NCBI GenBank assembly: GCA_019694805.1
Contig: JAIBBG010000002.1
Coordinates: forward strand, 62,001-126,000
Reading direction: 5' to 3'
Source: Flavobacteriales bacterium
Lineage (GTDB): Bacteria > Bacteroidota > Bacteroidia > Flavobacteriales_D > Sanyastnellaceae
DNA: 64,000 nt
In this document: piece after piece, positions 52,481 to 60,490 of the stretch
How positions within the stretch are numbered: position 1 is the first letter of the stretch
How the letters are laid out: every line of letters begins with the position of its first letter
Program-made: the position numbers and the translations under genes
The notes under the pieces: generated by a model
Seen by the model: only the letters and a program-made list of their open reading frames with translations
Told to the model about the DNA's origin: nothing
Database searches by the model: none

Positions 52481-54667
52481 TTATCTTGTAAAGAGTAATT
52501 CTCTCATCTTGGGCAAAGGCCATGATTCGTCTTCTGTTATCATTTCAAGTTTATCAGAAGCTTCGCGAACTTGATCCATCAAAGGTTTGATCTTATGGCA
52601 ATAAGCGTCTGCTTGTTTTTCCAGATCAAGTTTTGCTGCTTTTTCGCGTTCCGCATTCATTTTATCAGCAGCCATTTTCATCTCGTTGAGGAATTCTGAA
52701 ATGTTTTTGATAAGATCAACCTGTGTTTTGGACAGATTTTTTGCATCAGCAGGCGACAGCACTTCTTTGAGTCCGATCACGTTATCGATCAACTTTGTCT
52801 GATAATCTATGACGGCCGGAATAATGTGATTGATGGCGAGATCAGAAGTTATTCGCGCTTCAATTTCACGCTTGCGGATATATGTTTCAACCTCAATTTC
52901 GTAACGTGCATGTACTTCCTCATGGGTCAATACATTCAATGATTCAAACATTTTCTGAACGTTTTTATCCTTCCAGACCTTCAGTGCGCTTGGCGTATCC
53001 TTTAGGTTGCTCAAACCGCGTTTTGCTGCTTCTTTCACCCATTCGTCACCATAACCATTTCCTTCGAAACGAATAGCCTTGCTCATTTTGATGAGGCGCT
53101 GAAGTTCTTTGAGAATGGCTTCGTCCTTGTCATCACCTTTTGCAATTCTCGCATCAACATCTTTCTTGAACTGGATCAAACGATTGGCAACGATGGTATT
53201 CAACACAATCATCGCATTGGCGCAGTTGGCACTGCTTCCAACAGCTCGGAACTCAAATTTATTTCCAGTGAAAGCGAATGGAGATGTCCTGTTTCTGTCT
53301 GTATTATCGAGAAGCGCTTGTGGTAGTTTACCAATGTTGAGTTTCAGATCTGTCTTGTCTTCCGGAGTCATTTTGCCCGCCTTAATGTTTTTCTCCAAAT
53401 CATCGAGCATGCTGCTGAGGTGGCCACCAAGGAATGTTGACATGATTGCAGGAGGCGCTTCATTAGCACCTAAACGATGGTCGTTACCCACGCTGGCAAT
53501 TGATGCACGGAGAACGTCTGCATTTTCATAAATCGCTGCAACAGTATTCACAAAGAAGGTGAGGAACTGAAGATTTGTCTTTGGGTTTTTACCAGGTTTA
53601 AGCAAGTTGACACCTGTATTCGTGCTCAGTGCCCAGTTATTGTGTTTACCACTTCCGTTGATTCCTTCGAATGGTTTTTCATGCAATAGAATTCGGAAGT
53701 TGTGTTTGCGCGCTGTTTTTTCTAAAACATCCATCACCAATTGGTTGTGGTCATTGGCAAGGTTGGCTTCTTCAAACATTGGGGCGAGCTCAAACTGATT
53801 CGGCGCTACCTCATTATGTCGTGTGGTTACAGGGATTCCAAGAAGGTGTGATTCATTTTCGAAATCCTGCATAAAAGCCATCACACGTTCTGGAATACTG
53901 CCGAAATAATGGTCTTCCAATTGCTGACCTTTAGCTGGACGCGCTCCAAAGAGAGCACGGCCCGTCATAGCAATGTCCGGACGTGCGTTATACAATGAAC
54001 TATCAATAAGGAAATACTCCTGTTCCCAACCAAGAGTTACACTCACTTTGTTCACATCCTTATCGAAGTATTGACATACAGCGGTTGCAGCCTGATCTAC
54101 TACATGCAATGCTTTGAGCAAAGGCATTTTATAGTCCAGTGCATGGCCGGTATAAGAAATGAAAATGGTAGGTATACACAGAGTATTACCAACAATAAAA
54201 GCAGGCGATGTAGGATCCCACAAAGTATATCCGCGTGCTTCGAAAGTATTTCTCAATCCACCTGATGGAAACGATGAGGCATCAGGTTCCTGCTGCACAA
54301 GCATACTTCCATCGAATTTTTCCAATGCACGTCCATCACTCAGCGGTTTGAAAAAACTGTCGTGTTTTTCTGCTGTACTTCCTGTAAGAGGTTGAAACCA
54401 GTGAGTGTAGTGCGTTACACCTTTTTGAATTGACCATTCTTTCATAGCAGCCGCTACGTGGTCCGCAGTTTGTCGGTCGATTCTGGTTCCTGTTTCAATG
54501 CATTCCATGAGTTTGTTGTAAGCATCTTCGGTGAGGTGTTCTCGCATTTTGAAATAATGGAAAACATTGGCTCCAAAGAATTCGCTGATGCGTTCGCCAT
54601 GAGACTCCACTTTGACAGGTTGGCGCTGATGGAGTTCTGAAAGTGCCTGAAATCTTGTACTGGACAT
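52481..54667 (-). CDS. glnN: Glutamine synthetase, type III
   Basis: Makes glutamine from glutamate, ammonia and ATP. The 728 residues match the GSIII class, which is much longer than GSI and common in Bacteroidota. Recognisable blocks are FFGANVFHYFKMREHL at the N-terminus, GWEQEYFLID (active-site Glu), RHNEVAPNQFELAP, the ATP-site NGSGKHNNWAL and NRTSPFAFTGNKFEFRAVGSS. Regulation is probably transcriptional in response to nitrogen, but no operator is recognisable. The start ATG 54667 fits the family; the frame opens earlier at 54754 across a poly-G tract without similarity. Confidence 0.95.
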   Translation of the reverse strand: MSSTRFQALSELHQRQPVKVESHGERISEFFGANVFHYFKMREHLTEDAYNKLMECIETGTRIDRQTADHVAAAMKEWSIQKGVTHYTHWFQPLTGSTAEKHDSFFKPLSDGRALEKFDGSMLVQQEPDASSFPSGGLRNTFEARGYTLWDPTSPAFIVGNTLCIPTIFISYTGHALDYKMPLLKALHVVDQAATAVCQYFDKDVNKVSVTLGWEQEYFLIDSSLYNARPDIAMTGRALFGARPAKGQQLEDHYFGSIPERVMAFMQDFENESHLLGIPVTTRHNEVAPNQFELAPMFEEANLANDHNQLVMDVLEKTARKHNFRILLHEKPFEGINGSGKHNNWALSTNTGVNLLKPGKNPKTNLQFLTFFVNTVAAIYENADVLRASIASVGNDHRLGANEAPPAIMSTFLGGHLSSMLDDLEKNIKAGKMTPEDKTDLKLNIGKLPQALLDNTDRNRTSPFAFTGNKFEFRAVGSSANCANAMIVLNTIVANRLIQFKKDVDARIAKGDDKDEAILKELQRLIKMSKAIRFEGNGYGDEWVKEAAKRGLSNLKDTPSALKVWKDKNVQKMFESLNVLTHEEVHARYEIEVETYIRKREIEARITSDLAINHIIPAVIDYQTKLIDNVIGLKEVLSPADAKNLSKTQVDLIKNISEFLNEMKMAADKMNAEREKAAKLDLEKQADAYCHKIKPLMDQVREASDKLEMITEDESWPLPKMRELLFTR

Positions 54668-54686
54668 GTGTTTTGGGATAAAATTT

Positions 54687-54760
54687 GTTTTTTTTGGTTC
54701 TGGACCCCCATTTTTAAGGGGGGGGAACTTCCAAAAAGGAAATAATTTTGGCAAATGTAA
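54687..54760. other. Homopolymer-rich spacer with a G8 run
   Basis: Between the divergent glnN and S9-like genes there is a T8 run, CCCCC (54705-54709), ATTTTTAA, an eight-G run (54718-54725), and an A-rich segment. The C and G runs can pair across an 8-nt loop. In a Bacteroidota intergenic region this is a candidate site for slippage, but no gene frame crosses it. Confidence 0.5.
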
Positions 54761-54845
54761 AAAAAATATGGGGGTAAGGATTGAAAAAAATAATTTTTTG
54801 GAATTTTACTGCATTGGAAGAGTCAAATTGATTTGTTGTTGGAAG

Positions 54846-54879
54846 TTTGAAAAACTATGCTCAACTTTAGTTATGTTCG
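54846..54879 (+). promoter_or_regulatory. Possible promoter of the S9-like gene
   Basis: TTTG (54846-54849) and TATGTTCG (54872-54879), with a 22-nt spacer, slightly longer than ideal and with one -7 mismatch. It ends 21 nt before the ATG at 54900. Confidence 0.5.
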
Positions 54880-54899
54880 CGTTCCATTTTAAGATTCAC

Positions 54900-56867
54900 A
54901 TGAAGAAGATTTGTAATTTGAAAATTGTTACCCTGGTTGCTTGGATGATGTTGGGCACTGTGTTAGGTAATAGTCAGGAAAAACCTGTTCAAAAGGATGC
55001 TGATTTGATTAAAGCGGAAAATGAAAAATTTGGACCGAGACTTGATCCATTGAAATATTTCAATCTAGAATTAGTCAGCCATTGTCAACTTTCTCCTGAT
55101 GGTTCGAAGCTGGCATATGTAGTTTCAAAGGGTGAAGAATTCAAGCTCTATAAAAAAAATGTGACAGACGGAGAGCCTGTGCTTATAACCGAATTTTCTT
55201 CAATTTCAAAGGTTGAACTGAGATGGCTAAATGACAGCTTTCTTGCTTTTAAGTCGACAGAACGCAATCAATCACGGGCTAACATATTTTTCTTGAATAT
55301 CGAGAACCCAAAGAGGATAATTCCTTTGGCAAAACCGGGTCAAATGGTTGATTGGGTCAATGGGATCAAGCCACATCCTGAACATTTCTATTTTGCATTG
55401 GATAATAACTTAGATAACTCACCCGACCTCATGATTTATCAACTCAAAACCGATCAAGCAGTCATGAAGATTGAAAATCCGGGCTATGTGTTTCAATGGA
55501 TTATCAACAACAAAGGTGAGCTCGCTGGAGTGATGACATGTGAAGATGGGCGCAGGAAATTGCATAAAGAAATAACTAAGAAAAATTTTGAAGGTGGACT
55601 GTCAATTGAAATCCAAATTATGGATGATTTAAGGCCTATAGGCGTAACTGCTGATGACCAGCGCTTAATATGTCTTTCAAACTTGAATAGGGAGAATATG
55701 GCGCTTGTCGAGGTGGACTTAGCTTCTATGACTGAAAAGACAGTTTTGTATACGGCTGCGAATATGGATGTTTTGGATTGTTATTTCTCTAATGTGCTTG
55801 GTAAACCAATATGTGCTTTTTATGGACCAGGTCAGCCTAATACAGAAATTTTGGACGACCAATGCAAAAAGGCGTTCACCGCAGCAAAGCAAAAATTAAA
55901 TAAGGAGGATCATGTTGAAATCGTAAGCGCGAATGCTTCAGGTTCAATTGTTGTATTCAAAGTTTCGAGTCCAAAGTTTCCTACCGAATTTTATGTATAC
56001 AATGCACAATCCAATAAACTCGACGCAATTCATCGGCCAGTTCTGAGAGAAAGTGTTGAAAAAACGATTGTCAACAGGGAAATCGATATTAAATCCAGAA
56101 ATGGGTACTTGTTGAAGGGTTATATATCAAGTCCACCATCATCGCAAACAGTAATTGGTTTAGTCGTCTTGGTTGGTGATTTACCTTTTGAAAGAGTTTC
56201 TCTTGAATACAATCCGATTGTAAATTACCTATGTGCTCATGGATTGATGGTACTACAGGTGGATCATGTTGGCGTTTCGGGTTATGGTAAAAAATTTAAG
56301 GCAAGTGGTTATGGTGAATTGGACGGTAAAATGATAGATGATTTTGTAGATGCTGTCCAGGCTTGTAAAAGTCAGCAATTGTACAATGGAAGAAAAGTCG
56401 GAATAGTTGGTCGCGGATATGGAGGACACGCGGCCTTGCTTTGCATGTTAAAGTATTCAGATGTATTCTCCGTATATGCTTGCGAATCGGGTATCATGAC
56501 CATATCCAATTATGCAGAACATATGGTGAAAGGAACGCAGGAATGCAAAAATATAATCAATAGGTACTATTCAAATGATGCCATCCCTTCGAATGGAGAT
56601 TTGTTCTCGGCATTTCTCGCGTTGGATTTGGAAAACGGGTTAGATGAGCGTTTATTGATGGGCATTACATCTGAGTTTGAAATGTTTGACTCAGAAGAAG
56701 CGTTAAATATTGCAACCATTTGTGAACAAAAAAATGTTGGGGTGAATGTTCTAGAAATGGGTATCTCAACAACACAGGATAAAAAAAAGGTTACGCAAAT
56801 GGATTATTACAAAAAGATGATTGATGTGCTCAAGTTGGGTCTTTTGACGTCTAGATCTGAAAAGTAA
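54900..56867 (+). CDS. S9 peptidase-like protein lacking catalytic residues
   Basis: A 655-residue exported protein with the prolyl-oligopeptidase architecture. Signal peptide about 1-22, an N-terminal propeller-like region (LSPDGSKLAYV and similar strands to about 400), then a C-terminal alpha/beta hydrolase domain. The domain shows the S9 landmarks HVGVSGYGKKFKASGYGELDGKMIDDFVDAV and VGIVGRGYGGHAALL. The nucleophile position in G-x-S-x-G-G is Gly506 (G-R-G-Y-G-G, 504-509). The expected Asp and His loops near the C-terminus are also replaced (GITSEFEMFDSEEA; ISTTQDKKKV). It should therefore not be an active serine peptidase. ATG 54900 begins a normal signal peptide; the open frame extending to 54666 does not. 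Confidence 0.82.
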   Translation: MKKICNLKIVTLVAWMMLGTVLGNSQEKPVQKDADLIKAENEKFGPRLDPLKYFNLELVSHCQLSPDGSKLAYVVSKGEEFKLYKKNVTDGEPVLITEFSSISKVELRWLNDSFLAFKSTERNQSRANIFFLNIENPKRIIPLAKPGQMVDWVNGIKPHPEHFYFALDNNLDNSPDLMIYQLKTDQAVMKIENPGYVFQWIINNKGELAGVMTCEDGRRKLHKEITKKNFEGGLSIEIQIMDDLRPIGVTADDQRLICLSNLNRENMALVEVDLASMTEKTVLYTAANMDVLDCYFSNVLGKPICAFYGPGQPNTEILDDQCKKAFTAAKQKLNKEDHVEIVSANASGSIVVFKVSSPKFPTEFYVYNAQSNKLDAIHRPVLRESVEKTIVNREIDIKSRNGYLLKGYISSPPSSQTVIGLVVLVGDLPFERVSLEYNPIVNYLCAHGLMVLQVDHVGVSGYGKKFKASGYGELDGKMIDDFVDAVQACKSQQLYNGRKVGIVGRGYGGHAALLCMLKYSDVFSVYACESGIMTISNYAEHMVKGTQECKNIINRYYSNDAIPSNGDLFSAFLALDLENGLDERLLMGITSEFEMFDSEEALNIATICEQKNVGVNVLEMGISTTQDKKKVTQMDYYKKMIDVLKLGLLTSRSEK

Positions 56868-56943
56868 TCTTTGCAATTTGATGCACTTTCATTTTTCTTG
56901 GCAGAATTAATTGGACCGAGAACATGAGTTTATTATTCGGTGC

Positions 56944-57600
56944 TCAAATTTTGAAAATACCATTTTTTATGGCAAACAGCACGAGTCCTACACGAGAAGT
57001 CAAGCCTGTTTTAGCATAAACACTGTCGCGGTAGCCATCAATGGTTCGATGGCTCATTCCTACTTTTATTCCAATTTCTTTGTGACTCATGTCGCTACAG
57101 GCATATTTGATATAATCCAATTCATGAGGCGCCAATGAGGCGAGAATCCTCTGATTCCGTGATTCTTCCGACTCTTCACTCATGGTATTCATGAGTTTAC
57201 TTGAGATCATTTCTGAATGGAAAAATCCTTTTTCTGCGAGTTCGACAATTGCAGATTTTAAAGTAAAAATTTCACTGTCTTTGAGCAAATAACCCTTGGC
57301 ACCAGATCGAATCATCTTAATCACATCCATGTCAGCATCGGACATGGTTAGCGCAAGTACTTTCACCTTGGGCATATTCTGTTTGATCCATTCGGTCGCT
57401 TCAAATCCATTCATGATTGGCATATTGACATCCATAAGGACAACTTGAATGTCCGGATTTTTGGTCAATTGATCAATCAAGTCCTTCCCATTGTCTGCCT
57501 GTATCTGAATATTGAAAATATCATCAGCAAGAAGTTGCGCCAATCCTTTCCTAAATAAGAGATGATCGTCTGCAATGGCTATTTTTATTTTCGCTTTCAT
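56944..57600 (-). CDS. NarL/LuxR-type response regulator
   Basis: A 218-residue two-component regulator. The receiver domain (1-125) has the acidic pair Asp11-Asp12, the phospho-acceptor Asp57 in VLMDVNMP, and the conserved Lys in GYLLKDSE. A LuxR-type HTH follows (about 150-205, ELDYIKYACSDMSHKEIGIKVGMSHRTIDGYRD). It should activate transcription as a dimer after phosphorylation. It is the last gene of a four-gene minus-strand cluster, 21 nt after the histidine kinase. Convergent with the S9-like gene. Confidence 0.92.
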   Translation of the reverse strand: MKAKIKIAIADDHLLFRKGLAQLLADDIFNIQIQADNGKDLIDQLTKNPDIQVVLMDVNMPIMNGFEATEWIKQNMPKVKVLALTMSDADMDVIKMIRSGAKGYLLKDSEIFTLKSAIVELAEKGFFHSEMISSKLMNTMSEESEESRNQRILASLAPHELDYIKYACSDMSHKEIGIKVGMSHRTIDGYRDSVYAKTGLTSRVGLVLFAIKNGIFKI

Positions 57601-57621
57601 GATGTAGTAGTATTTGTGTAA

Positions 57622-58398
57622 TTAAACAAATGGAACTTGGAATATGAGTTCTGTTCCTGTTTGCTGAGATGAATGGATCATAAAATTTCCCTGTATCATT
57701 TTCATACGATCGCGCATGCTTCTCATGCCGAGTCCATCATCATGGCCATCGAGAAATTCAGATGGAATTCCTTTGCCATTATCCTTGACCGATACCTGGA
57801 GCATGTCTTTATTCACGCCTATCTTTATTTTCAGCACTTTGGCTTCTGCATGTTTGATACAGTTGTTGATGGCTTCCTGAATGCAACGGAAGAGTATGAC
57901 TTCATTGTTGTCGCTGATGTTTTTTTCATGAAGATCACATTCGAATTCGCATCGCAGTTTGCCCGTACCGTTGATGGCTTTAACTTCTCTTTCCAGGGAT
58001 TCTATTAATCCATTTTCACGGATAAAATTCCCATTGAGTGATTTCGATAAATGTCTGAGAACACCAATAGCACGTGTGATGATTTCGGTAGTATGAGCAG
58101 CTTGAGTTTTGTAATTTTCTTCTGATACTGACTGAATTGAAATTTTGGCGAGTGAAAGCAATTGACCAACATTATCATGAATTTCCAAGGAAATATTTTT
58201 CATGATGTCTTCACTGATTTCCAATTGAGCTTTGGTCACCTCGAAAGTTTTTTGGGCTTCGAGAAATGCTTTTTCTTTTTCATGTTCTTCCTGTCGATGT
58301 TTATACCGTATGATAAACAATACAATGAATAGACTCATGATAAAAATGAGAACAAGAACGGAAATGACTATGGTGAGTATTTCAGTTTCTGGATTCAT
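57622..58398 (-). CDS. Sensor histidine kinase (HisKA_3/NarX type), no sensory domain
   Basis: A 258-residue kinase that should phosphorylate the response regulator encoded next to it. One transmembrane helix (about 8-30) is followed by a helix, the HisKA_3 H-box LEIHDNVGQLL with the phospho-acceptor His74, and a HATPase domain (about 165-258; DNGKGIP, then GLGMRSMRDRMK). There is no periplasmic loop beyond about seven residues and no PAS or GAF domain, so sensing must come from the membrane segment or a partner. Its start overlaps the end of the upstream membrane protein gene by 17 nt, which suggests that partner. Confidence 0.9.
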   Translation of the reverse strand: MNPETEILTIVISVLVLIFIMSLFIVLFIIRYKHRQEEHEKEKAFLEAQKTFEVTKAQLEISEDIMKNISLEIHDNVGQLLSLAKISIQSVSEENYKTQAAHTTEIITRAIGVLRHLSKSLNGNFIRENGLIESLEREVKAINGTGKLRCEFECDLHEKNISDNNEVILFRCIQEAINNCIKHAEAKVLKIKIGVNKDMLQVSVKDNGKGIPSEFLDGHDDGLGMRSMRDRMKMIQGNFMIHSSQQTGTELIFQVPFV

Positions 58399-59032
58399 AT
58401 TTTAGTCTATTCGCATTGAGATAGAATGTATAGCCAATAATCGGATAATATATCAAGCACATGGTCATATTGATTCCGCCTAAAGTATTTACATTGATGT
58501 GTTTAGAGATTAAGTAATATGGAATAGTAAAGATAAAGTAGCTCGTGGAGTAATAAATAAATGTCGATGTATTAAACCAAAATACAGCATCCCGAAAAAT
58601 CGGGATGCTGTTTGGTTCATTCAAAAGATGTAAGAACAAAGTACACGCATTAATGACTACGAACAATTGAAAGATATTTATACTAATTGTAGGTAGTGTA
58701 TGAATGTCTTGTAAGAACAATGAGTTGCCAATTATTGCTATTAAGGCTATAAGAAAAAGAACCTTTAAATAATGCCACATTTTGCTGGTCTTCAAAAGCG
58801 TTCTAAAAACGAGAAAGAAAAGGGTAGTCATGACAACGCAAAATAGGTGCGCCGCAACCTGTGAATTCTCTAAGAACTGAAAGAGGAATGATTGATTTTC
58901 ATGTATGTTAATGTACACAATGATCCAAAGAATAATCTTGAACATGGCATCCAATTTCTTATATAATAAGAAACCGATTAACACGATGAAGATGTAAATT
59001 CCCGTTATGATATCAGCAATGAGGTGGAGCAT
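58382..59032 (-). CDS. Polytopic membrane protein in the two-component cassette
   Basis: A 216-residue integral membrane protein with about seven hydrophobic helices and short loops. I recognise no family. Start: TAATG, the ATG at 59032 sharing a base with the preceding stop; the in-frame opening at 59062 is less likely. It overlaps the kinase gene by 17 nt at the other end. Translational coupling on both sides indicates that the four proteins are made together. I infer that it acts as the membrane sensor or as an accessory subunit of the kinase, which has no sensor domain of its own. Confidence 0.75.
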   Translation of the reverse strand: MLHLIADIITGIYIFIVLIGFLLYKKLDAMFKIILWIIVYINIHENQSFLFQFLENSQVAAHLFCVVMTTLFFLVFRTLLKTSKMWHYLKVLFLIALIAIIGNSLFLQDIHTLPTISINIFQLFVVINACTLFLHLLNEPNSIPIFRDAVFWFNTSTFIYYSTSYFIFTIPYYLISKHINVNTLGGINMTMCLIYYPIIGYTFYLNANRLKYESRN

Positions 59033-59574
59033 TAATTTGGCAGTGGGTTTTTCGTTGGACAATAGGTTGGGCAGCCTTTTGCCAAGTCAATAACTGTATT
59101 CTCGATTGAGTTGCAATTTTGTCTCACAAAATCATTTCCCTCTTTAACCAACTGCGAAGCCATCCAAACCAAATCGTTATAAGCGGGCCGACCTTGTGGT
59201 GTTTTTAACCCGATATAAAGTTGTAGACCATCACTTTCAGGATACAACCTGAACAAATCTTCAATGATGCATCTGTCCAAGAACCATCCATTGAGTATGC
59301 CGTCACCATTTGTATTCAGGTGAGGTGTATTCGTAGTTCCTTGATATGCGCCAACCATTGATTGCGCGGTTGCCCAAGTGATGGCATGATCCCTTCGAAT
59401 CGGGCATTCTTCTTCTTGAGGCAATGCTGCTGCAGCGACCATTTCATTGTTTTTCAATTCAGGGGCCGGAGTCTCTATGCCGGCGGCAGAAGCATTTTGT
59501 GTAGTGAAGTACCATGCTGCAGAGGCAATTACCGCCCCTGCCAGACCAGAAATGATCGAACTTTGTGTGCTCAT
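59032..59574 (-). CDS. Exported or anchored Cys-containing protein, first gene of the cassette
   Basis: A 180-residue protein with an N-terminal hydrophobic segment (about 6-32) and then a soluble domain containing NGWFLDRCIIEDLF and DGLQLYIGL. This pattern, a tryptophan-containing helix followed by G-L-x-[IL]-Y-x-G-L, recurs in small uncharacterised Bacteroidota proteins, in my recollection. Five cysteines (in EECPIRR, DRCII, QNCNS and GCPTYC) suggest disulfides or metal binding in the periplasm. It may be the ligand-binding part of the signalling unit. Function unknown. Confidence 0.72.
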   Translation of the reverse strand: MSTQSSIISGLAGAVIASAAWYFTTQNASAAGIETPAPELKNNEMVAAAALPQEEECPIRRDHAITWATAQSMVGAYQGTTNTPHLNTNGDGILNGWFLDRCIIEDLFRLYPESDGLQLYIGLKTPQGRPAYNDLVWMASQLVKEGNDFVRQNCNSIENTVIDLAKGCPTYCPTKNPLPN

Positions 59575-59768
59575 AATTTATTTTGTTTATAGGGTTGTAG
59601 AACGATGTGAAGATGTGATGATTTCATTAAAATTCTGAGCGCGATCATAAAAATAATCCCAAAGTCAAAGTTGACTTTTCTCTATTGACAGGAATTGCAA
59701 GGGTTTCAGCAAGTGTCATTTCGACACTATACGTTACCTCACTTTTTCCAGCACCGTTAAGTAACGGT

Positions 59769-59798
59769 AAAAAAATACCCGCGCGACGGCGCGGGTAT
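59769..59798 (-). terminator. Terminator of the hsp20 gene
   Basis: A 10-bp perfect stem (59775-59784 with 59789-59798) with loop GACG, followed on the minus strand by a seven-T run. A second smaller dyad ACCGTTA-AG-TAACGGT-like sits just beyond at about 59752-59767. The rest of 59575-59834 shows nothing. Confidence 0.88.
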
Positions 59799-59834
59799 CT
59801 ACCAAAGTAAACCAAACCAATTCTAACTACATCA

Positions 59835-60275
59835 TTACACGATTTCAATCATTTTCTTATTGCTCTTCACAACCTCTGTCTTTTTGGGGAGTTCAACTGA
59901 TAGAATTCCATTTTCATACACAGCCTTTACAAGGTCATGATCAATGGTTTCAGGAAGGGTGAATGACCTACTGAATGATCTGTACGCGAACTCTTGGCGG
60001 GTATATTTTTCATCCTGAACTTTCTCCTCTTGTTTCTTCTCAGAGGAAATTGTAAGTACATCTTTCTCAATTTGTACATTGAAATCTGATTTTTCCATCC
60101 CGGGTGCGGCAAGCTCAATTTTAAAACTCTTTTCCGTCTCGATGATGTTTGCCGATGGAATGGTCAAACCAACTGCATGTTTGTTCTGGAAAAAATCTCT
60201 CATGACGAAATCATCAAAGAATGAGGGATTTCGAAATCCTGGAACTTGATAGTTGCGAAATTTTGCGATGTTCAT
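59835..60275 (-). CDS. Hsp20/alpha-crystallin small heat shock protein
   Basis: A 146-residue ATP-independent holdase. The alpha-crystallin domain spans about residues 40-135, with FKIELAAPGMEKSDFNVQIEKDVLTIS, the strand FSRSFTLPE, and a VYENGILSVELPKK block ending in the conserved A/V-x-x-x-N-G-x-L motif. The short N-terminal arm (FRNYQVPGFRNPSFFDD) and the tail EVVKSNKKMIEIV, with an I-x-I/V-like terminal motif, are normal. It forms its own transcription unit with a strong terminator, divergent from tgt. No CIRCE-like inverted repeat is seen in the upstream 215 nt. Confidence 0.93.
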   Translation of the reverse strand: MNIAKFRNYQVPGFRNPSFFDDFVMRDFFQNKHAVGLTIPSANIIETEKSFKIELAAPGMEKSDFNVQIEKDVLTISSEKKQEEKVQDEKYTRQEFAYRSFSRSFTLPETIDHDLVKAVYENGILSVELPKKTEVVKSNKKMIEIV

Positions 60276-60454
60276 GGTATTTATTTTTTTGTTGTTTGAT
60301 CCGTCGTTTTCAAATCAAAGACCATTGCTTTTTTTCGGTAAAATCATCAGGATTTCTGAAAAATTTAGGACAAAATTTCCGGTCGCAGCGCTGTTGTGCA
60401 GTCTTTTTGGCAGTTCTCGTGAAGTGACGGAACATTCCTGCGTGTAGATTCAGG

Positions 60455-60484
60455 TTGTCGTTTGCATGATGTAGAATAGCTTTG
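60455..60484 (+). promoter_or_regulatory. Promoter of tgt, placed for a leaderless mRNA
   Basis: TTG (60455-60457), 19-nt spacer, TAGCTTTG (60477-60484, perfect TAnnTTTG). The -7 box ends only 6 nt before the ATG at 60491, so transcription should start at or within a base or two of the start codon. Confidence 0.8.
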
Positions 60485-60490
60485 CCGCGT

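Noticed and set aside
53109-53531. A 140-codon open frame antisense to glnN
   Set aside because: It is fully inside the well-supported glnN gene, without any domain signature.
59645-59848. A 67-codon open frame downstream of hsp20
   Set aside because: It overlaps the hsp20 stop and crosses the hsp20 terminator hairpin.
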